Shown piece after piece: positions 17,221 to 26,633 of a stretch of 64,000 bases of DNA; position 1 is the first letter of the stretch; every line of letters begins with the position of its first letter. The DNA lies in contig LN874947.1 of assembly GCA_001282665.1 (NCBI GenBank), positions 445,563 to 509,562 of the forward strand. The letters run 5' to 3'. The position numbers and the translations under genes are program-made. Source of the DNA: Clostridiales bacterium mt11. Lineage in GTDB: Bacteria; Bacillota; Clostridia; Tissierellales; Tepidimicrobiaceae. The notes beneath the pieces were generated by a model. That model did no database searches. It was not told the DNA's origin and saw nothing but the letters and a program-made list of their open reading frames with translations.

Positions 17221-19005
17221 TTAGTTTTCTACATACCACTTGCTCTGAGATGTATACAAATCTCGATACTTTCCATCTATATTAATTAACTCTTTATGAT
17301 TTCCTGTCTGAACCACTTTTCCTTGGTCCATGACAACTATTTTATCTGCCATTTTAGTTAGAGCTAATCGATGTGTGACAATGAAAGATGTTTTTTCTCT
17401 TGAAAACTCCATAAATTTCATATATAATTTAGATTCTTCTACTGGATCAATCGAAGCTGTGGGTTCATCAAGAAGAATCATATTATGTTGCTTATAAAAT
17501 CCTCTTGCAATCGCTACTCTCTGCCAATATCCTCCTGAAAGATCTACTCCACCGAAATCTCGTGAAAGCATTGTATTTATACCTTGCGGAAATACTTTCG
17601 AAGACATATTTAAATCAGCTTCTTTTAATGCATTCTCAACGCATTCATTTATTGGAATGATTGATGTATCGCTTATAATAATATTATCCTGTAGGGTCAT
17701 CTTATAACGTTGGAAGTTCTGAAATACACTAGAAATATTTTTCATCAAACTTTTAGGCTCTAATGTCTTAGTATCTTGACCATTAAAATATACGCCACCT
17801 TTATCGGGCAAATAAATTCCAGAAATCAGCTTTACCAATGTACTCTTCCCAGAACCATTTTCTCCTACAATAGCTACGGTTTCACCACTCTTAAATTTGA
17901 TAGATATATTTGAAATAGCATCTTGCTTACTCCCTGGATAACTAAATGAAACATTCTTAAGCTCAATAGCTGGAGCTGTTTCACAGTTAATTTCGTTTCC
18001 TAGTCGTTCCTCTATATTCATAAATTTAAAATAGTTATCAACAGTACCAATCTTTTTCATTGCGTTTCCTATTATATAGCAAATCATCTGTTCTAGCATG
18101 TCCATAATCATTCCAGTTGAAGCTAAAACAGCGCCAAAGTTTCCTACTGAAATCGAACCGTCAAGAAGATACTTAACAAGCAGCAATAGTGTAAGTACCT
18201 GTCCAAATAATACTGAAACCTTCAGTAACAATTCAATTCTTATAGATTTGACTTGAGTCTTGACAATTTCATTATTTAGTGTTTGTAATCTATTCTTATA
18301 TTTCTTAATGAAAAAATCATATGCTCCAAGTAATCTTGTTTCCTTAAACTTTTCTTTGCCAATAATGCATTCCTCATAATGCTCGCATTCCCTACGCAAC
18401 GGTGCAGCTTTATCTTCCAGGCGAGCATATAATCTACTTTTAAACATCTGAGAAAACATAGCAGGTAAGAAAAATAAAAAAATGATTATAATTAAATTTG
18501 GTTTTAACCTATAAAGATATGTACCTATAATTATAAAATAAGGTATATAGATTAGTGTAGCATCCACTATTCCTGTTATAAGTGATACACTATTTTTTAC
18601 ACCTTCATGTGCCTTGTTAATATCATCTAAAAAAGAGATTTTTTCAAAATAAGAGGCTTGCTGCATAGCGCATTTGTGATTAAACATTTTTTCAAGTTTT
18701 CCTATTACCTTACGTTCATAATCCAAACCAAAAACTGTACTTATTCCATTCAATACTGGGTTCGCCAAAATACAAAGTAAAAGTAATATAAGAGAACTCA
18801 ATACTCTAATTAATACTGTTTCCTCAGCAATATATTGACCGATAACGCTAAAAAAGTGGTCGAGTGCCACGGTATTAAGAGCAAGTGCCAATCCCAATAA
18901 CAAATCAATCATGCAGATAAATAGAAAATACATTGGGCATGCACAAACTACTTTCTGAAATGCCTGAGCAATTGTACGGAAGTCAGATCTTCGATTAGTT
19001 TTCAT
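17221..19005 (-). CDS. ABC exporter, fused membrane and ATPase domains
   Basis: About 594 residues: six-helix exporter domain (residues 20-330) followed by an ATPase with Walker A GENGSGKST, signature LSGGYWQRVAIARG and Walker B MILLDEPTASIDP. The D-loop and H-loop (FIVTHRLALT) are present. The gene overlaps the end of the preceding exporter gene by about 11 bases; start is ATG 19003-19005 or 19009-19011, with GAGGGTGG just upstream. With its neighbour it probably forms a heterodimeric exporter of the peptide/lantibiotic-processing kind without a peptidase domain. No precursor peptide was recognised nearby. Confidence 0.86.
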   Translation of the reverse strand: MKTNRRSDFRTIAQAFQKVVCACPMYFLFICMIDLLLGLALALNTVALDHFFSVIGQYIAEETVLIRVLSSLILLLLCILANPVLNGISTVFGLDYERKVIGKLEKMFNHKCAMQQASYFEKISFLDDINKAHEGVKNSVSLITGIVDATLIYIPYFIIIGTYLYRLKPNLIIIIFLFFLPAMFSQMFKSRLYARLEDKAAPLRRECEHYEECIIGKEKFKETRLLGAYDFFIKKYKNRLQTLNNEIVKTQVKSIRIELLLKVSVLFGQVLTLLLLVKYLLDGSISVGNFGAVLASTGMIMDMLEQMICYIIGNAMKKIGTVDNYFKFMNIEERLGNEINCETAPAIELKNVSFSYPGSKQDAISNISIKFKSGETVAIVGENGSGKSTLVKLISGIYLPDKGGVYFNGQDTKTLEPKSLMKNISSVFQNFQRYKMTLQDNIIISDTSIIPINECVENALKEADLNMSSKVFPQGINTMLSRDFGGVDLSGGYWQRVAIARGFYKQHNMILLDEPTASIDPVEESKLYMKFMEFSREKTSFIVTHRLALTKMADKIVVMDQGKVVQTGNHKELINIDGKYRDLYTSQSKWYVEN

Positions 19006-20800
19006 TTTCATACCACCCTCTCTGACTGTTAAACATTTCAGCGTAAGAACCATTCTTTTTCATCAGTTCATCAAAATTACCTTGTTCACTTACAGCTCCA
19101 TCTTCAATCACATATATAACATCCGCTAGTTTCGTTGAAGCTAATCTATGACTAATGAGAAGTGTCGTCTTCCCACGATTAATTTTTTCAAAGCTCTCGT
19201 AGAGCTGACTCTCACTTATTGGATCTAGTGCTGCGGTTGGTTCATCCAAAATTCTTAACGATGCATTACTTACGAGTGCTCTTGCAATAGCTACTCGTTG
19301 CCACTGCCCTCCTGATAAATCAAGGCTATCTTTGAGAATTCTCCCAATAGAGCTATCGATGCCATTAGGAAGTACTTCTACTAAATCCATTAATCCACTT
19401 TCTTCAATTGCTTCTTGAATACACTGAGGATTATAACCATTCAAATTTCCTAATGCAATATTATCCTTCAAGGAAATCTCATATTTAGCAAAGTCTTGAT
19501 ATGCAATAGCAAACATGGATTTTAGTTCTTCTTGGCCATACATCCTAATTGAAATGTCGTTAATAAGAATATCCCCTTCAAATTGCTCGTACAAGCCTGT
19601 TAATAGTTTCGTGATTGTTGTTTTTCCACAACCATTAACACCAACAAAAGCATAGTGCTTTCCTCCTTCAATAACAAGATTAAGGTTCTTTAAAATATCA
19701 CGTTTAGTTCCTGGATATCGGAATGTTACATTTCTAAATTCTATGCGATTCACTAAAATTGGCTCTTCTGATGAAGCACATAAGTACTCATTTTTATAAT
19801 TCAGTGACAATAGACTCGTAAAATCTTCTAAATACTCTTTTGATTCAGCTATTGCTTCAGTGTACTCTGGCAATTGCCAAGCCAAATCTGGTATTAAGGA
19901 TATAATACTATTAACAATCGAAATAAAGAGTCCTATAGACAATAAACCTCCTTTGAGAGGAAAAACAAGAATTAAGATAATAATAGCTATAAGTAGCGAA
20001 GTTAAAATCCCACCAATTTCAGACTCCTTTAACCATTTTAAACTAGCCTTAAATTTGAGATTCCTTGCAACTTCATATTGCTCATGCCATAAATCATTAA
20101 CCTTTTTTGAAAAGTTAAAAAGAGTTCTTTCTTTAGCAGCATTTCGCCCTATTAGAACTTCTGATAAATACCCTGCTTTTCTTATATGTTTTTCAGCCTC
20201 TCGATTTGCTTCGTAATTTTCTTTGCCTCCTCTTATAGCAATATGAAATGTTGGGATTGCTATAAATACAATTACTAGTGCAGCCCATGCAACTTTAAAG
20301 AGAAGAACACCCATAATCCCTATAATCTTAAGTATTAGGCTAAATGCCCCCAAAACCTGACCATATGCATTGGCACACTGAGTCTCAGGTTGTCTAGAAA
20401 CTCTAGATATTAAATCTAAACTTAGATCCTCCTCAAGATAATCATATTTAAGTGATGCAATCCTCCCCATTAAAGAAACAGAAAAACTTTCCCTTAAACC
20501 ATTTTCAAGTTTCGTATTAAGATATTCCATTAGTAAAGCTGACAAGTTTAAATACAGTGTACATAAAACAATTGCCAATACAGACATTTTGATATGAGTT
20601 GCCCCTTGACCTTCTGTAAAAAACATGATTGAAGAATTGATGAATTGCGAAATGGATAGCAGTGAAAGTGTCGGAACTAACCCATTAAAAAAACTAACAA
20701 TCGCAATTGAAATAGCATAAAAAGGGAAATAATAAACTGGAATGCGAATAATATCAAGCATTCCAAGCTTGTTTTTTGAGAACAAATTATATTTTGACAT
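18995..20800 (-). CDS. ABC exporter, fused membrane and ATPase domains
   Basis: A 601-residue half-transporter: membrane domain (residues 20-320), ATPase with Walker A GVNGCGKTT, signature LSGGQWQRVAIARAL, Walker B LRILDEPTAALDP and H-loop LLISHRLAS. Both ATP sites of the pair with the next gene look intact. The overlap with the downstream gene suggests coupled translation and a heterodimer. Start ATG 20800 has GGGAGG upstream. The LSGGxWQRVAIAR signature is shared with exporters next to bacteriocin and peptide maturation genes, but no such genes are seen here; the cargo is unknown. Confidence 0.87.
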   Translation of the reverse strand: MSKYNLFSKNKLGMLDIIRIPVYYFPFYAISIAIVSFFNGLVPTLSLLSISQFINSSIMFFTEGQGATHIKMSVLAIVLCTLYLNLSALLMEYLNTKLENGLRESFSVSLMGRIASLKYDYLEEDLSLDLISRVSRQPETQCANAYGQVLGAFSLILKIIGIMGVLLFKVAWAALVIVFIAIPTFHIAIRGGKENYEANREAEKHIRKAGYLSEVLIGRNAAKERTLFNFSKKVNDLWHEQYEVARNLKFKASLKWLKESEIGGILTSLLIAIIILILVFPLKGGLLSIGLFISIVNSIISLIPDLAWQLPEYTEAIAESKEYLEDFTSLLSLNYKNEYLCASSEEPILVNRIEFRNVTFRYPGTKRDILKNLNLVIEGGKHYAFVGVNGCGKTTITKLLTGLYEQFEGDILINDISIRMYGQEELKSMFAIAYQDFAKYEISLKDNIALGNLNGYNPQCIQEAIEESGLMDLVEVLPNGIDSSIGRILKDSLDLSGGQWQRVAIARALVSNASLRILDEPTAALDPISESQLYESFEKINRGKTTLLISHRLASTKLADVIYVIEDGAVSEQGNFDELMKKNGSYAEMFNSQRGWYENEN

Positions 20801-21010
20801 TTAATCCTCCCATTATCTATTTAGATTGTCCTAGTTTAATATAAATTCTAAAACCATTATAAATAAAATTATAATTTTCCTAATCTCTTTCTCATATTCT
20901 TCATCTCCCCTTTACCTTAGTAGATCCTTATTGGGAATATCTTATGTACAATATAAAAGAACCGCCTTGTATATTTTTTAAAAAGGTTCTTTTAATCTAA
21001 AATTCATCCT

Positions 21011-22684
21011 CTACTCTAAAACAATATCCTTACTTTTTATACCATTTTGTTCTTCAAGTTTCAAATCTTGATTTTCTAGATTATATATTTCATTACAACA
21101 CGAAAATGCTAATTCATCATGAGATATTACTATTATTGTTTTATCTTCGAGTATTGTATCTATAAATTCTACCAACATTTCTTTATATTCCTTGTCCACA
21201 TAATTTAAAGGTTCATCTAATATATAGACATCTCCATCTTGTAAAACTCCCCTTAGAATTTGAACTATTTTCTTCTCTCCCCCTGATAACTCCTGTCCAT
21301 TATTAGTTATTATAGTATCTAAATCTCTCTCATTGTCTTCAAATAGTTTCAGAAGGTTATGTTCTTTAAAATATCTATTTATATCTCCTATTTCTTTATC
21401 CAATACAATATTTTCCCTTATTGAACCATTAAATATAAATACATCTGATGGAATTAGTATTATCCTTTTTCTTATTTCATTAGGATCTATTTTTCTGTAA
21501 TTTATATCATTATAATATATCTCTCCTGAATAATCTCCTATTAGTTTTACAAATAGGTTAGCTACTGTAGACTTTCCACTACCGTTAGCCCCTCTTATTG
21601 CTATCCTATCACCCTTGTTTATTTTAAAATTTACATTTTTAAGTATTTCTCTCTCTTCATAACTTATGCTTAGATTTTTAAATTCCATAGACTTATATTC
21701 TGGTATGTCTTTTAATATATCCTGATTATTATCTTCTTTATATAATATTTCTTTTAATCTATTTAAAGATATTTTTTTAACTTTTATATCTTTAGGTAAT
21801 TCCATAAAACTTTCTATTGGAGTCCACAATCTAGAAAAATATATTGTAAAACCTGTTAATGTTCCAAGGGTTATATATCCTTTAATTGCTAAATATCCGC
21901 CTATTATATATATGAATAAATTAGTGAGATTCATAATCCCTGTTATAAATACAAAATTATATTTTATTTCATACTTTATATTTCTTAGGCCATATTGAGT
22001 ATATTTATCTAAGGTATTCATTAATTTAGAAAAAGCATATCTATATCCATTGTTTACTCTTATATCCTTTGAACCATTTACAAGTTCTTCTGTTAAAGTT
22101 TTTAGGTTCTCATTTTCCTCGATAATATCCTTGTTTGCTCTTTCAATATGTGGAATATAAAATTTACTGATTATTAAAAATATCGGTATAAGTATAAGAA
22201 CCGATATACTTACTATAGGATTTAGTCTAAACATAATAATTAATATCCCTATAACAAATCCTATATCTAAAAAAACATCTACATATACTCTAATTATCAG
22301 ACTACGAACTTGTTCACAATCATCAAATATCCTTTGAATATAATATCCTATGTTCTTTTCTTTTACAATTGTATAATCCATATACATAATTCTATTAAAT
22401 ATGTCTTTCCTCATTCTTTTTATAACATCTATTTCTATATAGTTCCTTAAATAATACATTGTTGATAAAACTACTTGGAAAACAAACAGTAATAGTACAT
22501 CAATAACACACCATCTAATAAATCCATTTAAATTTTTAAATTGGATATTATCTATTATCATTTTAGTTGTATACGGTATTACAAGAAGTAGTGCTTTATG
22601 CATAATACTACTAATCACATAGCCAATGACTTTAGATCTTAGTCCATCATAATATACTTTAAAAAATTGGTATATCTGTTTCAT
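21011..22684 (-). CDS. ABC exporter, fused membrane and ATPase domains
   Basis: A 557-residue half-transporter. Membrane domain to about residue 310, then ATPase with Walker A GANGSGKST, signature LSGGEKKIVQILRG and Walker B VYILDEPLNYVD. In the D-loop Asn-Tyr-Val replaces the common Thr-Ser-Ala, as in many RiPP and toxin exporters. Its base composition is more AT-rich than the two exporters downstream, from which it is separated by 210 bases with a weak REP-like sequence (near 20951-20975). It may work as a homodimer. Start ATG 22684, preceded by GGAGGACGACA. Confidence 0.83.
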   Translation of the reverse strand: MKQIYQFFKVYYDGLRSKVIGYVISSIMHKALLLVIPYTTKMIIDNIQFKNLNGFIRWCVIDVLLLFVFQVVLSTMYYLRNYIEIDVIKRMRKDIFNRIMYMDYTIVKEKNIGYYIQRIFDDCEQVRSLIIRVYVDVFLDIGFVIGILIIMFRLNPIVSISVLILIPIFLIISKFYIPHIERANKDIIEENENLKTLTEELVNGSKDIRVNNGYRYAFSKLMNTLDKYTQYGLRNIKYEIKYNFVFITGIMNLTNLFIYIIGGYLAIKGYITLGTLTGFTIYFSRLWTPIESFMELPKDIKVKKISLNRLKEILYKEDNNQDILKDIPEYKSMEFKNLSISYEEREILKNVNFKINKGDRIAIRGANGSGKSTVANLFVKLIGDYSGEIYYNDINYRKIDPNEIRKRIILIPSDVFIFNGSIRENIVLDKEIGDINRYFKEHNLLKLFEDNERDLDTIITNNGQELSGGEKKIVQILRGVLQDGDVYILDEPLNYVDKEYKEMLVEFIDTILEDKTIIVISHDELAFSCCNEIYNLENQDLKLEEQNGIKSKDIVLE

Positions 22685-22946
22685 TGTCGTCCTCCTATTT
22701 GTACTGGTTTTTATTTTTCTGTATCACCTTCTATATATGATTTATAAGTATCTTTTATTATCTTTCCAAGATTAAACTTCCATAGCTCACAAGTATCTCT
22801 AAGCTATAAATTTAAATATCTAATAGAGCTTGTACCTTTTAAGTATATCTTATTTGATTTGCATTTACTGTCGCATGCTGTCGTAAATCTGATTTTTTAG
22901 GAAATAACTGTAAGGAAATTTTCGGTATTGATTTATAGATTAGATT
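22685..22946. other. Intergenic stretch with a palindrome
   Basis: No gene found between the exporter start and the double hairpin. An imperfect palindrome, ATTTAC...GCATGC...GTAAAT, spans 22863-22888 and could be an operator for the exporter gene, although it is about 180 bases upstream of its start. Confidence 0.3.
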
Positions 22947-23029
22947 GTATAAGCCAATTAGAATTATATATTTCTATCTAAATTGGCTTATACACACAAG
23001 GGGACGGTTTGAACCGTTCCCTTGTGTGT
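22947..23029. repeat. Double hairpin: GTATAAGCC inverted repeat abutting a full REP palindrome
   Basis: Two adjacent hairpins. The first pairs GTATAAGCCAATT (22947-22959) with AATTGGCTTATAC (22981-22993). The second, ACACACAAGGGGACGGTT (22992-23009) with AACCGTTCCCTTGTGTGT (23012-23029), has 18-base arms with one mismatch and a 2-base centre. The second is the most complete copy of the ACCGTCCCC repeat in the window and sits between two genes, where it might also end transcription. Confidence 0.75.
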
Positions 23030-23044
23030 TGATTTTATATTCCA

Positions 23045-23722
23045 TTATTCCTTAATATATGGTCTTGCATATAAATCCCTACTAACATTAAATTTCTTAG
23101 CTTGGATTTTCCATCCCCTATTGGCAATAAAGGTGTATATATTTATAGGGAGTAATTTTCTTGACATCAGCTCCATAGCTTCCATAGGAATTCTTTCGTT
23201 ATTACTTATTGATTCTATTGCCATGTCTAAAGCTTTCACTATATTCCTAGTCATTCTACCTAATTTTTTAATAGGCACACCATTTATTGCAGCTCCTCCC
23301 CCTAATGCAAAACCCCCTAGCCATATAAAATTGTTTTTGCTTGCGAAATTTTCACATATTCTAAGAGCTATATGATTATGAAAAGATTCAGGAAATCCAC
23401 TGTTTATAATAGCAATCAAATTTTGTTTTTTAGTGATTTTCTTTTCATTTCTATTATTAGTTATAAATTCAAATGCTCTTATCAATGGCGATGGTAAACT
23501 ATCCACATATAATGAAGAGGAGATTATAAGTATATCTGCATTATTTACTTTATTGAAAAGTTCTTCTATATTTTTATTGACCACAGAACGCACATTTAGC
23601 TTTTCACATGTATATCCCCTTTTATCCAATCCTTCAAGTAAGTAGTCTCCTAATGATTCCGAAGTACTATTTTTCACTTTAGGACTTCCTATTAATAATA
23701 AAGCCATCCTTTCATTTAACAT
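23045..23722 (-). CDS. Flavodoxin-like FMN-binding protein
   Basis: A 225-residue protein with a flavodoxin-like fold. The FMN phosphate loop is LLIGSPKVKNSTSES at residues 9-23, and the segment DILIISSSLYVDSLP is the usual second flavin contact. The central part (LGGGAAINGVP) is typical of the NADPH-dependent FMN reductase/NAD(P)H dehydrogenase group. The start ATG 23722 overlaps the end of the preceding reductase gene by seven bases and is seven bases after GGAGG. The pair probably forms an operon for electron transfer to an unknown acceptor. Confidence 0.75.
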   Translation of the reverse strand: MLNERMALLLIGSPKVKNSTSESLGDYLLEGLDKRGYTCEKLNVRSVVNKNIEELFNKVNNADILIISSSLYVDSLPSPLIRAFEFITNNRNEKKITKKQNLIAIINSGFPESFHNHIALRICENFASKNNFIWLGGFALGGGAAINGVPIKKLGRMTRNIVKALDMAIESISNNERIPMEAMELMSRKLLPINIYTFIANRGWKIQAKKFNVSRDLYARPYIKE

Positions 23723-24297
23723 CTTTCCGCCTCCAAGATATTTAATTTTTCCTTTAATTGATTTTCAATATCTTCTTTTGAAGTATTCTTTATAGCTCCT
23801 CCAGTAAATGAGTTGTACCAGTTTAAGGAATTTCTTTTAATAAGGCTATTGAATATTTCTTCCATTTCATTGTCTTCATCTGACATCACACCTAGTGCTA
23901 TTACTTTAGGATAATTTTTATATCGTTTTTTATGATGTATTTCTCCTTCAACTTTTTTAAAGAAAGGGAGAATGAGAGGAATTATTCTATCTACAGCTTT
24001 TTTAAGTTCAGAGGAATATCCTCCATAGACAATAGGAGTAAGATATATTACAGTATCCATATTTATAAGAGTTTCTATAAGAGTCCGTCCATAATCATCT
24101 ATTACACAAATTCCTGGTGTCTTTATCCAACATCCAAAGCAGCCCATACACTCACCTATTTGTTTTTCACGAAGTAAAACAGATTCTACTTCATATCCAT
24201 GTCCAGTAAGTATTTTTTCAATAAGTTTATTTATCGTTGCCATGCTGTCCTCTTCTTTTAATTCACCATTAAGTATCAATGCCTTCAATTTATCCAC
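23716..24297 (-). CDS. NADPH-dependent FMN reductase family protein
   Basis: A 193-residue flavoprotein of the iron-sulfur flavoprotein-like reductase family. The N-terminus LKALILNGELKEEDSM takes the place of the phosphate loop (usual form GSPRKNGNT; here altered, so FMN binding may be weak). The segment CMGCFGCWIKTPGICVIDDY near residue 50 is typical of the family. It lies first in a two-gene operon with an overlapping second flavodoxin-like gene. GGAGAG precedes the start. Substrate unknown. Confidence 0.75.
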   Translation of the reverse strand: MDKLKALILNGELKEEDSMATINKLIEKILTGHGYEVESVLLREKQIGECMGCFGCWIKTPGICVIDDYGRTLIETLINMDTVIYLTPIVYGGYSSELKKAVDRIIPLILPFFKKVEGEIHHKKRYKNYPKVIALGVMSDEDNEMEEIFNSLIKRNSLNWYNSFTGGAIKNTSKEDIENQLKEKLNILEAERC

Positions 24298-24304
24298 TCT
24301 CCTT

Positions 24305-24415
24305 TTATCCTCTATTTAAATCCTTTACAAGTCTTTGATACCAATCAGCTGTGAATTTTAGATGATCTATTCCAAAATTTAATTTCAAACACAGAAAACG
24401 TTCTTTTGAGCCACA
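24305..24415 (-). pseudogene. C-terminal fragment, possibly of a TetR-type regulator
   Basis: A frame open from a TAG at about 24416 to a TAA at 24305 encodes KLNFGIDHLKFTADWYQRLV and KDLNRG at its end, which looks like the last helix of a TetR-family regulator. There is no start. It lies directly upstream of the reductase pair, a place where such a regulator would be expected. Short and tentative. Confidence 0.3.
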
Positions 24416-24428
24416 CTACAATCTTATC

Positions 24429-25055
24429 TTATAATAACTCAAAGTAATCCTCTTTCAAAAAATCATTATAATTTTCCATCTCAAATTTCAACTTTCCTTC
24501 ACAATTCAATTTATAGATTGCAACATTTGAAACTTTAAATGATTTATTTTTATTGGTCCATTCAATATCTTTTACAATATGGCATATTATATTTATTACG
24601 CCACTGTGAGTTACGATTAAAACATTTTCATTAGAATCTTTATATTTACATATTATATTATCAAACCATTTCTTTACTCTCTTATAAAAATCCTCTGGAC
24701 TTTCACCATTAGGATATTTTTCATCCATTTTTAAAGTATTAAAAAACAATCCAGGATACTTCACTAATGCTTCTTTATTCAACATTCCTGCCAAATCACC
24801 ATTGTTCATCTCTCTCAAATCTTTATCAAGTTCAATTCTTATATCTAGTTTTTTAGCTACTTCATTTGCTGTAGATAAAGTTCTTGATAAATCACTTGAA
24901 ATAATTTTTGCTATTTTAAACTCTTCTTGCTTCAAATAAAGAAATCCAGCAAGTTTTTTAGCTTGTTCTCTACCTTCTGGTATTAAATCTAAATCACTCC
25001 ACCCACCTCTATATCCATCATCATCTTTAGCATGTCTAACTAAATAAATGCTAAT
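24429..25055 (-). CDS. Histidine phosphatase (phosphoglycerate mutase-like), apparent ATT start
   Basis: The frame holds a complete histidine phosphatase of about 208 residues: catalytic LVRHAKDDD near residue 7, SSDLSRTLSTA near residue 55, acid Glu in REMNNGDLAG, and the second catalytic His in VTHSGVINII. The RH motif lies upstream of every in-frame ATG, GTG or TTG: the first usable one (TTG 24935) would remove 40 residues and the active site. In frame upstream there are only TTT, CAA, ATT and then a stop. GAGGTGA lies six bases before the ATT at 25053-25055, so ATT is the likely start, or an ATG mutated to ATT. Substrate unknown. Confidence 0.7.
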   Translation of the reverse strand: MSIYLVRHAKDDDGYRGGWSDLDLIPEGREQAKKLAGFLYLKQEEFKIAKIISSDLSRTLSTANEVAKKLDIRIELDKDLREMNNGDLAGMLNKEALVKYPGLFFNTLKMDEKYPNGESPEDFYKRVKKWFDNIICKYKDSNENVLIVTHSGVINIICHIVKDIEWTNKNKSFKVSNVAIYKLNCEGKLKFEMENYNDFLKEDYFELL

Positions 25056-25095
25056 TTGAAATCACCTCGCATTTATATTGTAAGGATATTTTATA

Positions 25096-25863
25096 TTAAA
25101 ATAATTCATCTAGCAAAATATAATACCTGACTTTTTCCCAGTTTGGCTCAATATTCAATTCTTCAAAAAATTGTTTAATATATCCTTTATTCATTCCAAA
25201 ATTATGTTCAATACTTCTAACACATAGAGCAATATCCTGCCATTTATCCGCGGTACCAGCTCGACCTAAATCAATAAACCCGCTTATTCCCCCATTTTTT
25301 ATAAAAACATTGGGCAGGCAATAATCTCCATGTGAAAATACAAGTCGTTCTTCTGGTTTGTTACTAGCAAGCCAATTAAACAATTCTTTAGAGTCTTTAA
25401 AACCATTTTCTCCATATGTATCTGGTTCAACATCATCTGTACATAAATTATTTTTAACTCGATATTCTGCAAGCCTCAATTTATTATCCAAATCATTATT
25501 ATAAGGACAATTTGAAATATCAACAGTCCAGATTATCTTTAGACCTTCCACTAACAGATGAATCAGTTCTTTTGGATGCTGTAAATAGAACTCATCGCAA
25601 GCCATTACTCCGTATATACGTGTCATAAGTAAATAACTAAATCCATTCTTCTTTTCAGAGACAATTATTTCAGGAACAGGAATTTTTCCCTGAAGCCATT
25701 GTAAAATTCTATGTTCATTGTCAGATTCTTCTCCTTCTTTCTCTATTTTTAAAACCATGTCATCAAAACAAATGACTTCAGAATCTGACATCCCAATCGT
25801 ATCTTTCACATAATCTCTTTTACCAATAATATCTTTTATACTATCAGGTATAGGATATTCCAT
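25096..25863 (-). CDS. aph(3'): Aminoglycoside 3'-phosphotransferase family protein
   Basis: A 255-residue kinase of the APH(3') family, which inactivates kanamycin-type aminoglycosides by phosphorylation. Catalytic loop FSHGDYCLPNVFI (HGDxxxxN), metal-binding loop GFIDLGRAGTADKWQD, and the C-terminal YYILLDELF, which is nearly invariant in APH(3') enzymes. ATG 25861-25863 follows AGGTG and is preferred to a TTG 15 bases earlier. It could give resistance or be a silent chromosomal homologue. A nucleotidyltransferase of aminoglycoside type lies 3 kb away. Start, length and motifs all look intact. Confidence 0.88.
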   Translation of the reverse strand: MEYPIPDSIKDIIGKRDYVKDTIGMSDSEVICFDDMVLKIEKEGEESDNEHRILQWLQGKIPVPEIIVSEKKNGFSYLLMTRIYGVMACDEFYLQHPKELIHLLVEGLKIIWTVDISNCPYNNDLDNKLRLAEYRVKNNLCTDDVEPDTYGENGFKDSKELFNWLASNKPEERLVFSHGDYCLPNVFIKNGGISGFIDLGRAGTADKWQDIALCVRSIEHNFGMNKGYIKQFFEELNIEPNWEKVRYYILLDELF

Positions 25864-26108
25864 GGTTTCACCTCGCAAATTTAAAAAATCAAATATCTAT
25901 TACGTTTAAATCAACAGTAAAACTACATATTACCCCATCCCTTAAAATATGTAGTTAAAAGATTTTATCCATAAATCCAAAAACGGTTTGAATGATGTGA
26001 ACGTCAATACATAAGAACCTTTCCTTATGTTTTTAAACCTAGTTGAAAATAACATAAAAACATATTATGATTACAATAAACTATAAATTTAAAGGGAGAG
26101 TTATTACT

Positions 26109-26254
26109 ATGTTAGGTTTGCTAAACTTAGGTAATCTTGTATTTGAATTAATTGCATTGATACTTCTTATGCAATTGCATTGGTGGCAGCATTATTTCTT
26201 ACAGCTAAAATCATTCTTAATGTCATTACATTAGCTAAACATTATGGGAAATAG
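26109..26254 (+). pseudogene. Small hydrophobic peptide gene with a frameshift
   Basis: One of few plus-strand signals. AAGGGAGAG lies ten bases before ATG 26109. The first frame reads MLGLLNLGNLVFELIALILL; a one-base shift near 26168 then gives YAIALVAALFLTAKIILNV followed by ITLAKHYGK and a stop at 26252-26254. Taken together this would be a two-helix membrane peptide of about 48 residues. Unshifted, it is 41 residues with a polar-aromatic tail. I do not recognise the family; peptides of this kind include bacteriocins and small membrane regulators. Confidence 0.4.
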
Positions 26255-26633
26255 CCAAGAAACTGATAAACTTTAATTTATAAAGCAGATTTAGCTCGTC
26301 AACCAGACGAATTTAGTCTGCTAAATCATGTGTCTTTCAAATATATGCTGGGGCTATTAAGGTAAATAATAAGCATATATTGAAAATCTCATTTTTGGCA
26401 GTATATAAAAACATCTTCTGAGAAGTATACCTTATTGATTTTTCACCATAAAGTTTATAGTCAAAAATAATGACACAAGGAGATAGTTCTCTCGTGTTCC
26501 CCTGTTTAAAAATCGTATAGATTAGATATTTAAAAGTTCAAATAACAGAAAATATGACTTTATTTGTTATATTTTTTAAGACGAGGAAGAAGTGTGTTTT
26601 GAATTGTTTTCTTTTCCTTAAATTTGTTTTTGT
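26255..26633. other. Intergenic stretch with a hairpin and a worn REP
   Basis: GATTTAGC (26288-26295) pairs with GCTAAATC further right, enclosing TCGTC/GACGA; this could be a terminator of the small peptide gene, without a clear T-run. Near 26472-26505 is ACACAAGGAG...CTCGTGTTCCCC, a worn copy of the REP family. No gene seen. Confidence 0.35.

Noticed and set aside
20801..21010. Short peptide gene (MRKRLGKL or a shifted hydrophobic form) before the exporter.
   Set aside because: AAGGGGAG precedes it, but the frame ends after a few codons and the hydrophobic continuation needs a shift. Not enough to call a gene.
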